A program made the translations under genes and the position numbers. A stretch of 64,000 bases of DNA from positions 186,001 through 250,000 of the forward strand of contig JAQSEB010000108.1 of the NCBI GenBank assembly GCA_030063045.1, given 5' to 3'. This DNA comes from Pratylenchus scribneri. Lineage: Eukaryota > Nematoda > Chromadorea > Rhabditida > Pratylenchidae. Positions within the stretch are counted from its first letter, which is position 1, and every line of letters starts with the position of its first letter. Of the stretch, positions 47,401-58,209 are shown piece after piece. Below the pieces are notes generated by a model that searched no databases, was not told the DNA's origin, and saw only the letters and a list, made by a program, of their open reading frames with translations.

Positions 47401-47554
47401 ACAATTACTCAAGAAATTCTCGGCCCATGGATTTTGGCTTTATTCCAATGAATTGCATCCAACAGTTTGGAATGTTCGTGAATATTCTTGGATTCATCAG
47501 AATTGTATGGAACGATATAGAGTGAATACAATATTAGGAAAATATATTGTCTGA
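44424..47554 (+). CDS. METTL24-like methyltransferase, copy A, 300 aa
   Basis: Predicted SAM-dependent methyltransferase of the METTL24-like (Methyltransf_22) group found in many nematode copies; substrate unknown. Exons: 44424-44565, 45342-45499, 45907-46095, 46553-46721, 47310-47554, totalling 301 codons with the stop. The anchor is FSILFFIIIIFLFLTV. Core blocks are RCVNLPRLGTVHDSGKFICNP, NCVVYSFGISNEISYEQDF (SAM glycine), EILKMDIEGAEEKVIDQIF (D-x-EGAE), ICQILMEVH and WLYSNELHP/EYSWIHQNCM. The five exons and all phases match copy B. Exon 5 lacks a 21-nt segment present in copy B (residues HGYYFTKEV region). Intron 1 contains a family-A MITE. Confidence 0.92.
44599..44902. mobile_element. 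MITE family A, copy 2 (intron 1 of METTL24-like copy A)
   Basis: The inverted ends TTTTTTGTCCATAAATCAGT and ACTGATTTATGGACAAAAAA are followed inward by TTATAACTTTTTT and TCTAGACCC words and their complements. It shares the ATTATAACTT and GGATC core and an overall foldback layout with 37855-38245, and the GAGACGCGTC word with 20559-20901. Confidence 0.8.
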
Positions 47555-48860
47555 ATTAGTGAGATGAGAAAATATGATTAATTTGATAAATTATTTTTAT
47601 TCAAATTTATTTTTATATTTGACTAATATATATTTTATCAGAATATTAAAATAGTATATTTTTGTTTCTATCTTCAAACAAATTTTCTGACATTTACTAC
47701 TAAATTCTAGAATAGAGAGCAGCAAGGCACTGGACAATCTAGTTTAGCTAGAGACCATAATTTAGTATTTTGTGCCAAGAATTAGCATATGTATGATAAA
47801 TTATACTATTCAACTCGAAGAACTGAATACGAAACGACAATGAAATTCCAAAATCCTCCAATGACCGTGACGCAATAAATTCGCCGATATCACACCGAAT
47901 TCTCCAAATCCTATTTTATTTAAATTTAATTAAATAATTTTATTTATTTTATTCATTTTAATTAGTTAATATTTTATTTGTTTTATTAATTATTTAATTA
48001 ATGTTTTATCTGTTTTATTCCTTTTTAATTAAATATATAATAAATTAGTTTTAGCCGATAATACTCTGAACTAGCCAGTCTGGCTTATTAATTAATATTT
48101 AGTTAATTAGTCGGCATTAGCAAAATTTTAGAGTCAAAAGCCGACATTGCTTAATTTGTTATTTAATTATTTAACTTAATTCTTAATCAATTAATTTTTA
48201 TTCTAATTTTCTCTTAATGCCCTATGCATATTCTTACAATTAGAGCGAAATTTACAGATTGTAATCTGCTTGCCGATCATCGTCCACTACCATTATATAC
48301 TTGCGTAGAATTATCGAAAATTTGCATCTATTAAAAAAAGAGAATAAAGTGCGAATGATGCTTTACCCATTTTGAAGAAATCAGAAAATAACAATAAATC
48401 GCTAACAAATATATTGTCTGAAAAAATTAATTGAAAAAATTTTAAAAAATTTTTATGTAGTTAAAGAAACTAAGATTTAGAAATCGGATATTTTGAAAAG
48501 GTTGTTCTGAATCATAATTGTTCAGATAATGAAAGCCGTCACCCTTTGAATGGCGTTTTGTCAGTATAATAATTTATAAAGGATGAAGGTAGAGGTCGGC
48601 CATTGGAACAGAAAGTGATCTTGGTCTGAGAATCATGAAAAAATTTCGAGAAATCCTCAGTACAAAAATCCAGAGATCTCGGCTGATAATCGAGAATTAT
48701 TGATAACATTCCGAAAACTGTAAATTTTTATTATTTATTTTTGAATAATAATTTTAAAAAATATAAAAATAAAATATGTGAATTTTAAAATTTAATAATT
48801 AACATTGAAAAATTTTGCAATATTATTTGAAATATATGAAAATATTTATGTGTCTCATCA
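47555..48860. other. Convergent intergenic region, no gene seen
   Basis: 3' ends of METTL24-like copy A (+) and the class I methyltransferase (-) face each other here. Very AT-rich (runs of TTTAATTAATT near 47930-48200). A slightly GC-richer patch at 48520-48720 has no recognisable feature. Confidence 0.4.
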
Positions 48861-51351
48861 TCAATCATTTTCTTCACAGAATTCCGTCTTCTGAATCACA
48901 ATAGTAAAACCAATTGCTGGCTTTCCAAAAAGGGTGGTTTTGTCATCCTCATTTCGCCATTCGACAACTTTCCAATTGAAATAGTTGCACAATTCCAACA
49001 CTAAAAGCGTAGTTTCTGTTCCGCCATTTATGTCCCGACCATTTGGTCCCAGCCATTATTGTAGCGATTTTTTGAATTTTCTACCATTTATTTAATAAAT
49101 TTATTAATTTCTTTTTTTAAAATCGTGTAAAAAATGTATTTGGCTTCATTATTCGGTTGCTACCAGCAGCAATGTTCACTCCTTTACATCTTGTTTATTG
49201 AAGTAATTTGAGTGATTATTTGCTTATTATTTCATCGATAAGCGTTGATTTTTATATTATCAGAGGTTTACAAAAATTTCCGTACCTAGCCCGGCTCAGC
49301 TCAGAGCTTACAACCCCCCCCCCCCCCAATAATAGGAAAGTATCAAAATGCTCTATTGTGAATGAATGGTGAGGTCCGATTTATTTCGATTTTAGTTCCA
49401 GTTTGTTAGTTAGTCCGCTATCAATTGGGGAAGGTGGGTCGGTCCTTGCAGACATCTCAATATTATTTAAGTAATTAAATTTAAAACAAAGGGCACAAAA
49501 TTAAAAAATATCCATTTCATAAGTATCAGAAATGACACGAGACAGAAATGGTGGGATAGAAATGGCGGAAGAAATGATACAAATACAAACCATCTTCTGT
49601 TATCCAGACAGAATGATGAAATCCTTTATCAATATTTGGTTCTGGTTGTTTTTGGCGCTTCAATAGTTCTGCCAGAGTTGTTCGATTTCTAATATTATCA
49701 GGAGTCCTATCCTTATGGGGAATATCCATATAAACATAGCCATCTTGAAATTATCAGGTTATTTTTAACCTTATTTAGCATTAATTAATAACATTTTTAT
49801 GGATTAAAAATTTCATTTTCAAAAGGCAGATTTTTGGGAATTTCTATGATTTGCTATTATTATTATAAAAATACATTTTAAATAATTTTTATATATATTA
49901 TATAATATCTTTCTCACCACATTTTACCACACGTAACCATTCCTTAATTGCTTTAATTGGATCAAAAAAATGTTCTAGCACATGGGAATTAATCACAAAA
50001 TCGATGGAATTATTGGTAAATGGTAATTGATCACCGGGAGAAACGATGTGAACTTTGGCGAGCTCTTTGGAAAATGATAATTGATGGGCCTGTAAATTAT
50101 AATATTTATTTTCTTGACCTATATTTTCTCAGATAATATGATTTTCAATGTTCAGAATTCGACTGTTAATGTGGGATAATTAAAATTTCATCTTAGCAGA
50201 ATGGAAGCAAATAAAATACACTTGTCATTTTAAGAATATTTTTAAAATAAACTAGAAAATTATTGATAAAAATGAAAAAAAATATATTAAAAAAATATTA
50301 GCCTCTTTTGCCGAAAAGTCCTAATATAAAAATAGGAAAGGAACCATAGATTGGTAGACCTCAGATTTTTCCAAATTGACTTGACCTGGACCTTGAGCTC
50401 CAGGTCCAGATCGACATGGAGCTCAAGCTCTAACTTAAGGTCTACCAATCTCTGAAAGGAACTAAAAGAAAAAAATTTACTTGAAATATAGTTTTTTCCG
50501 CGAAATCAATGTTCAAGGTATCCAAACCGTAGGGGTTGTGCGCAGAGGCACCAATTTCCAGTCCTTTTAGACCATCCAATAATTTATGGGCCAGACGGCT
50601 TTCTTTGTAACGGACCAAATTTTGACCCTTTGTGATTGTCTCAAAGCGATCTGAATTGACTTAATGCTAACTTCAATTATTCCCATTTCTCTTATTCTCT
50701 TATTCTTATATTCTATTAAAATAAAATGTTGAGAGATGATTGAGTATTCCCGATTATATCTGGTTATTTTTGACTTATTCTATAGTATGGCAATAATAAA
50801 GATAAAAGAAAAACAATAAAAAATATGCTAAAACAAAGGTCGGAATTCATCTTTAAAATGGCTAGGTATCAATAGATACTAAAAAAAATATAAAAATCAT
50901 ATTCTAAATAAATAACTTGAGTTTTTCTAAGAATATTTGTTTACAATAATCAAGTTGTAGAGTTTTCTATCGTGTCATTGATAAATTCCAAATAAAAGTA
51001 TATTCTAGTAAATATTTAATGAGCAATATTTTATAAAATAGTCTTGGTCTTTTTCCTAAAATTAAACAACAGGCAATCTATTTGGCTAGATTCTCAAACC
51101 TTCATTTTCTTTTATCCTAATTCCATTCCTTACTCGATTTGGATAAAATTTTAAACGGTGAAAAATCTTTTAATAAACAACATACCAAAATATTTCTTTT
51201 CTTCTTTGTAATTTGTTTTTGGACATTTTGATATACTTTCTTCTTCATGATCTTGAATTGTTTCTTTTTCCTTTCGCATTACAATTATTAAAAATATAAG
51301 GAATATAATAGTTGATAAAAAATAAAAAATTTTGGTTCTTTTTAGATTCAT
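48861..51351 (-). CDS. Class I SAM-dependent methyltransferase (type 11-like), 271 aa
   Basis: Predicted membrane-anchored methyltransferase. Exons: 51186-51351, 50481-50650, 49918-50089, 49591-49743, 48861-49015, totalling 272 codons with the stop. The anchor is IFYFLSTIIFLIFLIIVM after a basic start. Motif I is GLEIGASAHNPYGLDTLNID, close to the LEIG-x-AHNPF form of bacterial-like methyltransferases. Then come DQLPFTNNSIDFVINSHVLEHFFDP (motif III region), VYMDIPHKDRTPD and HHSVWITED-ETTLLVLELC, with GFTIVIQK near the end. The last intron (49016-49590) is almost wholly a TIR element. Splicing GATG/GTTTGT to AACAG/AAACT restores the continuous WITED-ETTLL reading. Substrate unknown. It lies between two METTL24-like paralogues on the opposite strand. 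Confidence 0.88.
49013..49575. mobile_element. TIR element making up the last intron of the methyltransferase
   Basis: The left end (+) GTTCCGCCATTTATGTCCC matches the complement of the right end GGGATAGAAATGGCGGAA, and a second matching segment (ACCATTT) follows inside both ends. It fills nearly all of the intron 49016-49590 and its left edge abuts the splice acceptor. No clean target duplication is visible. A C-run at 49315-49326 lies in the interior. Confidence 0.65.
50346..50454. mobile_element. 109-bp foldback element in an intron
   Basis: ATAGATTGGTAGACC at the left is inverted as GGTCTACCAATCTCTG at the right, with GACCTGGA, GAGCTCCAGG and GAGCTCAAG inside. Same family as 11724-11860. 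Lies in the intron between exons 2 and 3 of the methyltransferase. Confidence 0.65.
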
Positions 51352-52599
51352 CGTTTTTGAATCTAAAAATTTATTGATTAAATTAAAACCTGAACGAAAA
51401 ATTTGTAAAGAAAAAATAAATTAAAAATTACAAATGTTTAATTTATATCCATATCCACATGCACAACTACGCCCATTATTACTTTCTCTATTAATCGAAT
51501 TAATAATATGAACATGAATAAACAATGCATATGTTCGTGTACACAAGTGCGAGTTTTTGGGAAATTAGAACTCAAACTCCCAGTTCCAACTATTTTCATC
51601 GCGGCTCTGTATCTGTAGCCAATAATTTTTTTCCAAAAACTAAAACGCACACACTGGAAAAATTAAATCTGATTGCAAAAGGCATCTATTTTTTATAGGA
51701 TTAAATAAAAACACGAAAGATTTTAGCATCCTCAAATTAGATATGGGATCTTAATTTTTTGGAGAAAAAGTGAATCCCGGATATAAGATTTTATCTCTTT
51801 TATTTCTATAAATATAAAATATTGTAATTCACTATTTCTTGCAATTAAAATTAATGGAGCATCATATGAATTGTGAGTTAAATTAATTTTAATTATTTAA
51901 CTTTTTAGGGATTTTCTGATTTGGAATTTGCATAATATTGAGCAACATTAGTATGGATTCTGGATAATTATTCATTTTTATTTGGGTTTAGAGTTGAGCA
52001 GAAATCCATTCAAAAAGTGATCTATTCTAGTAAATTTTTTTTGCTGGGACCTTAAAAAATTGTAATAAAAACGGCAACTAATTTTGCGTTAAAAAGGATT
52101 CCATTAAATGAAATATGAAGGTGCCTCCTATCTTTGCATTTCCGCAAAACGTGATAAGCAAACGGGCGATGGGCCCCAATTGAAATAATAATGGGCTGCT
52201 GATTGTGAGGCTGGAAAATAACTAGTAAAAAAAAAGACAAAATGAATTAGATGAAAGGAAAATATAAAATTTAAAATTATAATGAAAATAGTATATTCTG
52301 AATTTTATTTTTGCTAATTTTTTCAAACCTACTCGAAACTATTATTTTAAAATTGAATCGGTTTATTGTTTGATGATTTATTTTTAACCTTTTATTGTTT
52401 CTCATTAATTACGACAATAAAATTCGGGCAATTGATAGTAAAGAAATTTAGACATAGATCAAAAATAGAATAATTGATTGGAAATAAATAAATGGAATTA
52501 TAAGAAAAATTATTGAAATTATAGAATAATTTGGAATTATTGGATTAATAAAAATATAAAATAGAATTAAATTAAAGTTCGCGATCCGCGACATTGATC
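51352..52599. other. Intergenic, no gene seen
   Basis: Upstream of the class I methyltransferase. A moderately GC-rich patch (51440-51640) holds an open frame with no recognisable features. The rest is AT-rich and featureless to me. Confidence 0.35.
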
Positions 52600-52985
52600 A
52601 ACAGCATTTCCCGTTACTCGTGATTTCATTATCAACACACGGGGAATTAACCTTAATTATAAATGTATCCCTTCATTCTTGTGATATTGAACGGTTTTTC
52701 TCGATTTATAATTATAAATCTGTGCTTTCCGCTAATCTAATGTCCTTTACTCCTGAATGCAACGGAAATATCTCATATGCGTTTGTAATTCCAAAACGAT
52801 TTTTGAACCTATTTTTTTCTCAATTTTATTTACATTTTTTATGCATATTTAATGCGCATGTTTTGCTATATTTTAATGCACAAAGCCTTATTAGAATACC
52901 TGTTTTAGCGCCAAATAGCCTAATTAAGATGAGTGGCAAGAGCAAACAAGATTTATCATCGTCAATCGGCAAGGAAAATTATTAG
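52600..52985 (+). pseudogene. hAT transposase C-terminal remnant
   Basis: An open stretch reads HSCDIERFFSIYNYKSVLSA followed shortly by MSFTPE, the pattern of the hAT dimerisation domain (S-x-x-xERxFS followed by a conserved leucine/asparagine helix). It is only this fragment; the catalytic part is absent and the downstream part reads as AT-rich noise. The preceding CCCGTTACTCGTGATTTC is repeated at about 30890. A relic of an autonomous hAT. Confidence 0.55.
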
Positions 52986-53386
52986 ATTTAATCTATTAAT
53001 TTTGTTAAAAAGAAAAATTCAATCTTGTTTCCATTTTATTTGTAGAATCCCAAATAAAAATTCATTATTTTTGAAAATATTTTAAAAAAAAATTTTCCTG
53101 ATTTGAGAATTTTGCAGAGTAGAATCATGGGTATATGAACATAATTCAATTCTTCAATTTATTCTTCTATACTTAAACTAAAATGAATATTAATTATTTC
53201 GGAGATTATTATAAATTTGACAAATAAAATTAAATTTGGAATAAGCTGATCAAATATTTTGGTTAATATATGATAAATGATACATATGATAATATTAATC
53301 CCTACGAATCCGGTCTGACGCCGGTCTCTTTTTTGTATCGTTGTATTATTTGAAAATCAATATGTTTAAAATTTTTAGCTATCAAC
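52986..53386. other. Intergenic, upstream of METTL24-like copy B
   Basis: AT-rich; should contain the promoter of copy B. Nothing recognisable beyond a GACGCCGGTCTC-containing patch near 53310. Confidence 0.35.
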
Positions 53387-56300
53387 ATGTTGTTTAAAAA
53401 AATTATTATAAATGAACTAAAAGTGTTAACAATTTTATTGTTTATAATATTTGTTTTCTTGTTTAATAAGAACATGAATATAAACTTTGATGAATATATT
53501 GCGAACAAATGTGAGTTTAAATATTTATAGTATAAATTTTTATCTTTTATTAATTTGTTTTAATTAAAAAAATGTTTTATTCAAAAGAATTCTAAGGGGA
53601 ACATTTTTGAAAATTCTTAATTTGCTGCAAATCATTTTTAAAATTAATTTTTATAGCAGACATTACATCTTCCGATTATGCAAAGAAATCAGTTCTAGAA
53701 CATTTCTTAAAAAAAACACCAGAACGAAAGAAATTGCTTGATGGAATCGTGCTAAACCCTCCATATAAAGAATTTAATTATTTCAATTTGCATCATGCAC
53801 TACAAGTTCCAGAAGTAATTTTTTATTCTGATTTTTTTTTAATAATAACAAAACTTCTATAGAAATAAAATAAAATATTATTAAATATTATTGGGATGCT
53901 GTATTTTTTATCAATATTGAATTTTCGAAAATATAAAAAATAAAAATATATTTCAAAAATCTAATTTTTGGATTATAATATTCTAAAGAAAATGTTTATG
54001 TGGTTATGTCTTATGTGTCTTTAAATTCCTTTCATTTCTTTATATTTGTAGGTACGTTGTGTGGACTTGCTCCGTCTTGGTTCAGTGCATGATGGTGGAA
54101 AATTAATTTGCAATCCGGCAAAGGCAAGGGAAGTAAAAAATTGTGTGGTATATTCATTTGGCATAAATGCTGATATATCATATGAGCAGGATTTCCACGA
54201 AATCACTGGTCGGAATTGCAAAATTAGGGCTATTGATCAGGCAAGTCAATTTTTTGCCATGTTTACACTTTTATTGAAATAAATACAATATTGTAAAAAG
54301 AGATAGTGAAAGAAATATTTATGATTTTTTTTAAATTTTACCGGATTGTAAGCTGATTATTGTGATGAATTCAGTAATTCAGGCAGCTCTACAATGTTTA
54401 TTCCTGAATGAGAACTGAAATTTTTAATGGTATATAAATTCACAAATAAAAAAATGATATATTTAGTATTTTTAAAAAAATTCAAATTTTGAAAATATTT
54501 CACTATATTTTCTGGATAATACTCATGAATATTTCATCAAGAATATTTGATAAATAAATAAGAAAAATGGAAGTTAGTTAGCATTGTCAAAAAACCATAG
54601 ATAATTTTTTGGATCACAATTTCATTAGGATATAAAAAACTCATTCCCTCGTCATAATTCATAATACCCACGCAAAGAAAATATGGACACACTAAAACAT
54701 CAGAATTCTATCATATTTTGAAAATATTTTAAGTTATCCATATTCTCAAAAATTACTAGAATACGTGAATTCTGAAATTTTATCTTAGAATATGCTATAT
54801 TTTCAAAATATATATATTTCCGACTTATTCTGATGAGAATAATCTCAGATTATGTGAACAAAATATGCTCAAAATATGGTATAATATCATAATATTTTCA
54901 AATTCTATATATTTATAAAATATCCTGAGTATACGATGAATTCCTAAAATATTCTCAGAATGTGTCATGATCTTAAAATATGCTGAGAATGCAAATATCT
55001 TGACAATTTATTTTAAGTCTTATTTTGAAAATATTCTCATCAGATTAAGCGAATAAAATATGTTCAGATTATAGCTAATTTTCAGCATAATTTCAGAATT
55101 CTGTGAAACTTGAGAATATTCTGGAGAATTCTGTTTTATTGACCTTTCTCGTTTTGACTTTAGCCTAAGGCAATGGAAGAAATAAATAAAAGTTTTAATG
55201 AAGCAGAATGCATAACCCCCTTAGCTCAATGTTAATGTTGCTGACTTTGGGTCTTGACTACTCGGGTTCGAAGCCCAGCTGCGGCAAATGATTATATGAG
55301 TGGAAATTAGAATCAGGAACAAGGACAGGGGCCAATCCAAATTAACACTCGACAAACGACAAAGATAAACGACAAATAATTTCTCGTTTGTCTATTGGGA
55401 ATGTCGAGTAATCGTCAAACCAATCCAAATTAACACTCGACAAACGACAAATATGCTATTTGTCGTGCAAATTTGTCGGGCGTAAAAAGCGGTCTCTCAA
55501 ATTTGTCTTTAGGGTCAAAATGAAGTCAAAAAATTTTTTAAAAAAGATTATATGAAAATATAGAGTGTTTTTAGCCTCCCCTAATTTTTTTCGGATTTTT
55601 TGGGCGTACCCCTGATTTTTAGTGAATTTTTGAAAAAAGGTACTCCTTTTGAAATGAATTGTCGTTTGTCGAGAGCAGACAAATCTAATTTGGATTGAAT
55701 TTTCGACAATCGACAAATTTTCTTTCCGGTTTGTCGTTTGTCGGGTGATTTGTCGTTTGTCGAGCTTAATTTGGATTGGCCCCAGGGAAAAAATCAGAAT
55801 AGTGCGCGAGAAAAATCAGATAAAGTGCGCGATAAAATAAGTTCAAGTGAAGTCAGATTTTTTCCCCATATTCTCAGAATATTCTGAGATTATTCCATAT
55901 TTTGATGATATTTTTTGTCCATAATGTGAGAATATTCTAAGAATATTTTGAAAATATGAACTGAGAATATGATATTCTCAAAATATTTACAAGATTTTTT
56001 CATATTTTTATTCTCAGTATATTCTACGAATTTTTTTTTTTGATAATCTGAGAATATTTTCAGATTGTTTCATATTTTCATCATATTCTCAGAATATCGT
56101 GAATTCCCAATCTCTGGTATATTTTGTCAAAATATGTGTTATCTCAGAATATTCTCAAAATATGTTACAAAATCTACGACCCCGGGCAGCATTGAAAATC
56201 TTGACTCTTATCATTTGTCCAAAAAGAAACCGATAGGATCTATTCAACTATCCCTATAAAATAAAATATATTTTTGGAACAGCTACAATTACAACCCAAT

Positions 56301-56908
56301 ATTGTGGAAGGGTTACTGGATTTGGGAGCCGATATATTGCAAACAACTGTGGACACTAATACAACAGAAAAGACTACTTCATTCACGGATATTGTGAACA
56401 AATATGGTGATAAGGAGATTGAGATTCTCAAAATGGATATTGAAGGTAAAATGCTGTTTTTAAATATTGTGAATAAAATATTATTATCCTGGATTGATAA
56501 AAATATAAGTTACCCGATTCAGTACATTGATCAACATGCTAATATTATCAGCTTAAAATTTTTGTAATAATTAATTGATAAGTTTCAAAAACAGTCGAAT
56601 TTTTAATTTTATTGCTCCAATTAATGCCAATTTATTTTTTAGGAACGGAGGAAAAAATCATCGATCAAATATTTCAATTTCCCATATGCCAAATTTTGAT
56701 TGAAATACATGGGTATTATTTTACAAAGGAAGTAGAAGATGTTTATAAAACTGTACAAATACTCAAGAAATTCTCGGCCCATGGATTTTGGCTTTATTCG
56801 AATGAATTGTATCCAACATTTTGGAATGTTCGTGAATATTCTTGGATTCATCAGAATTGTATGGGAAGATATGGAGTGAATACAATATTGGGAAAATATA
56901 TTGTCTAA
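53387..56908 (+). CDS. METTL24-like methyltransferase, copy B, 299 aa
   Basis: Tandem paralogue of copy A. Exons: 53387-53510, 53657-53814, 54052-54240, 56283-56445, 56643-56908, totalling 300 codons with the stop. The anchor is VLTILLFIIFVFLF. Core blocks are RCVDLLRLGSVHDGGKLICNP, NCVVYSFGINADISYEQDF, EIEILKMDIEGTEEKIIDQIF (GAE changed to GTE), ICQILIEIHGYYF and EYSWIHQNCM. The donor after exon 3 is GCAAGT where copy A has GTAAGC, so this intron is GC-AG. That intron is 2.0 kb (458 nt in copy A), swollen by repeats at 54.7-56.2 kb. The 3' exon is far more similar to copy A at DNA level than exon 1 is. Confidence 0.92.
55210..55290 (+). other. tRNA-like segment (SINE head or tRNA pseudogene)
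   Basis: An A-box-like TTAGCTCAATGTT and a B-box GGGTTCGAAGCCC lie about 40 bp apart, as in tRNA genes. Acceptor and anticodon stems do not fold convincingly, so it is probably a tRNA-derived short interspersed element rather than a working tRNA. Confidence 0.45.
55328..55791. mobile_element. 464-bp TIR element with ACGACAAA subrepeats
   Basis: The ends are GGGGCCAATCCAAATTAA and its complement TTAATTTGGATTGGCCCC. Just inside both ends are repeated CTCGACAAACGACAAA words in opposite orientation, and the CCAATCCAAATTAACACTCG end is itself duplicated internally at about 55421. No coding capacity. Confidence 0.8.
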
Positions 56909-58080
56909 TTGAAAAAATTCAACATTAAATTTTTATTTATATTTTAATAAATTAAGCAAAGAAGAAAATTGAATAGAACATGGAGATAAGATATTACATA
57001 TAAAAGCACCTCTCAACTCTCAAAAATCGTTTTGCCAATCGAAAATCATTTTACAAGAAAAAAAAAGTAGTAAAAAAATAGGTAAAAAATTAGTTAAAAT
57101 TTTCATGAGATTATTTTCTTCTCCATCGGTTCATCGTCGCTGTTTTTAACAACATGCACATGTTATTTTTATTTGCTTTGCATATATAGATGTCTCAAAT
57201 AAAATTTGGATAAATGTACATTTGCACTCATATAGCATTTATATTCAAATAAATGATTGGTTCCATGATTTTTTGGCACAAGTGACTTTTTTGTGCACCA
57301 TGAACTATAGGCATCAGCTTATCAAAATTGGCTTAAAACAATATAAAATGGTTTCTATAAAATTTATTAGTTATTAAATGAATTAGATACACAACTTATA
57401 CTATTTTAAAATTTTATTCGCCTTATTTTACTCCAGATGAAGCATGTCGATAAGTAAAAAATGAAAATAATTTTATATATTAAATATTACATATTTTTAA
57501 TTTTTTCGATTAAAGAAGAAAATTTTTTATATTGAAAGCTATCCTTCCCTGTCTAAATCCCAATCTATACCAAATTAAATTTCTAACTATTGATAATATA
57601 AATTTTTTTTCGAATTTTGTGGGAAAATGGTAACAGATTCTTGCTCAGCTCATGGAAAAGCTGAAATTTGAATAAAAATTTAAATTAGTTTCTTTCGTAT
57701 CCCAATTCATTTAATAATTAATAAATTTTATAGTAACCATTTTAGATTATATTTTAAGAAAATTTTCATATGCCTCGTGCCCATAATTCGATGTGCCCAA
57801 AATTCATGGTGCCCATATTTCTTGAGTCGTGGCACGAAAGAATTAAATTTTAATGGATATTATTGATTTTAGCTGATTAGAAATATTGAAATTTGCGAAA
57901 AACTTTACTGTCCGAAATTTTTTTTGTGTCCCCATATATTGTTGCCCAATTTTGTCCGAATCCAAGCCCATTAAAGTTTAGAGAATTGAATATTAAATAA
58001 ATTTGGCTAAGAAAAAAATCGACTTCACTAGAAATAATCATCTTACTAAAATTCAATATAATTTTGATAATATTATCAAG
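56909..58080. other. Intergenic, no gene seen
   Basis: AT-rich 3' flank of METTL24-like copy B. Around 57775-57840 the word GTGCCCA recurs several times. No exon of the broken GT11 copy is recognisable here. Confidence 0.35.
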
Positions 58081-58209
58081 GAACGATAATAAATCAACTA
58101 AATTCTGTGTGCACACTCGGAACTGGATATTTCTGTAATTATGGTCCATCGAATGCTGAAGAAGTTGGCCCAGCAATTAATTGGATACTCGGTTTAGTGC
58201 CAAGAATAA
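58081..58209 (+). pseudogene. Broken GT11 fucosyltransferase exon (copy 4)
   Basis: One frame reads NDNKSTKFCVHTR (copy 3 has NDTKTHKFCVHTRRGDY), then reaches a stop. The neighbouring frame continues with TGYF and GPSNAEEVGPAINWILG, matching GPSNASQVSLAID of copy 1. The switch falls at about 58118-58122, inside the GDP-fucose-binding motif. A GTAAAT donor follows at 58210. No convincing neighbouring exons were found; 58846-58905 (NKIVGDVRDIEMPSLPNQIKK) could be another degraded exon but is unsupported. Confidence 0.75.

Larger units (their letters stand above)
54690..56170. repeat. Region dense in ATATTCTCAGAATAT-type palindromic words
   Basis: Both halves (about 54690-55130 and 55860-56170) are built from short inverted words such as AGAATATTCTGAG, ATTCTCAAAATAT and GAATATTTTGAAAATATG. 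Between them lie a tRNA-like segment and a complete TIR element (55328-55791). The arrangement suggests one larger AT-rich element later split by an insertion. Lies wholly within intron 3 of METTL24-like copy B. Confidence 0.6.

Noticed and set aside
55210..55290. Functional tRNA gene
   Set aside because: Box A and box B words are present, but acceptor and anticodon stems do not pair.
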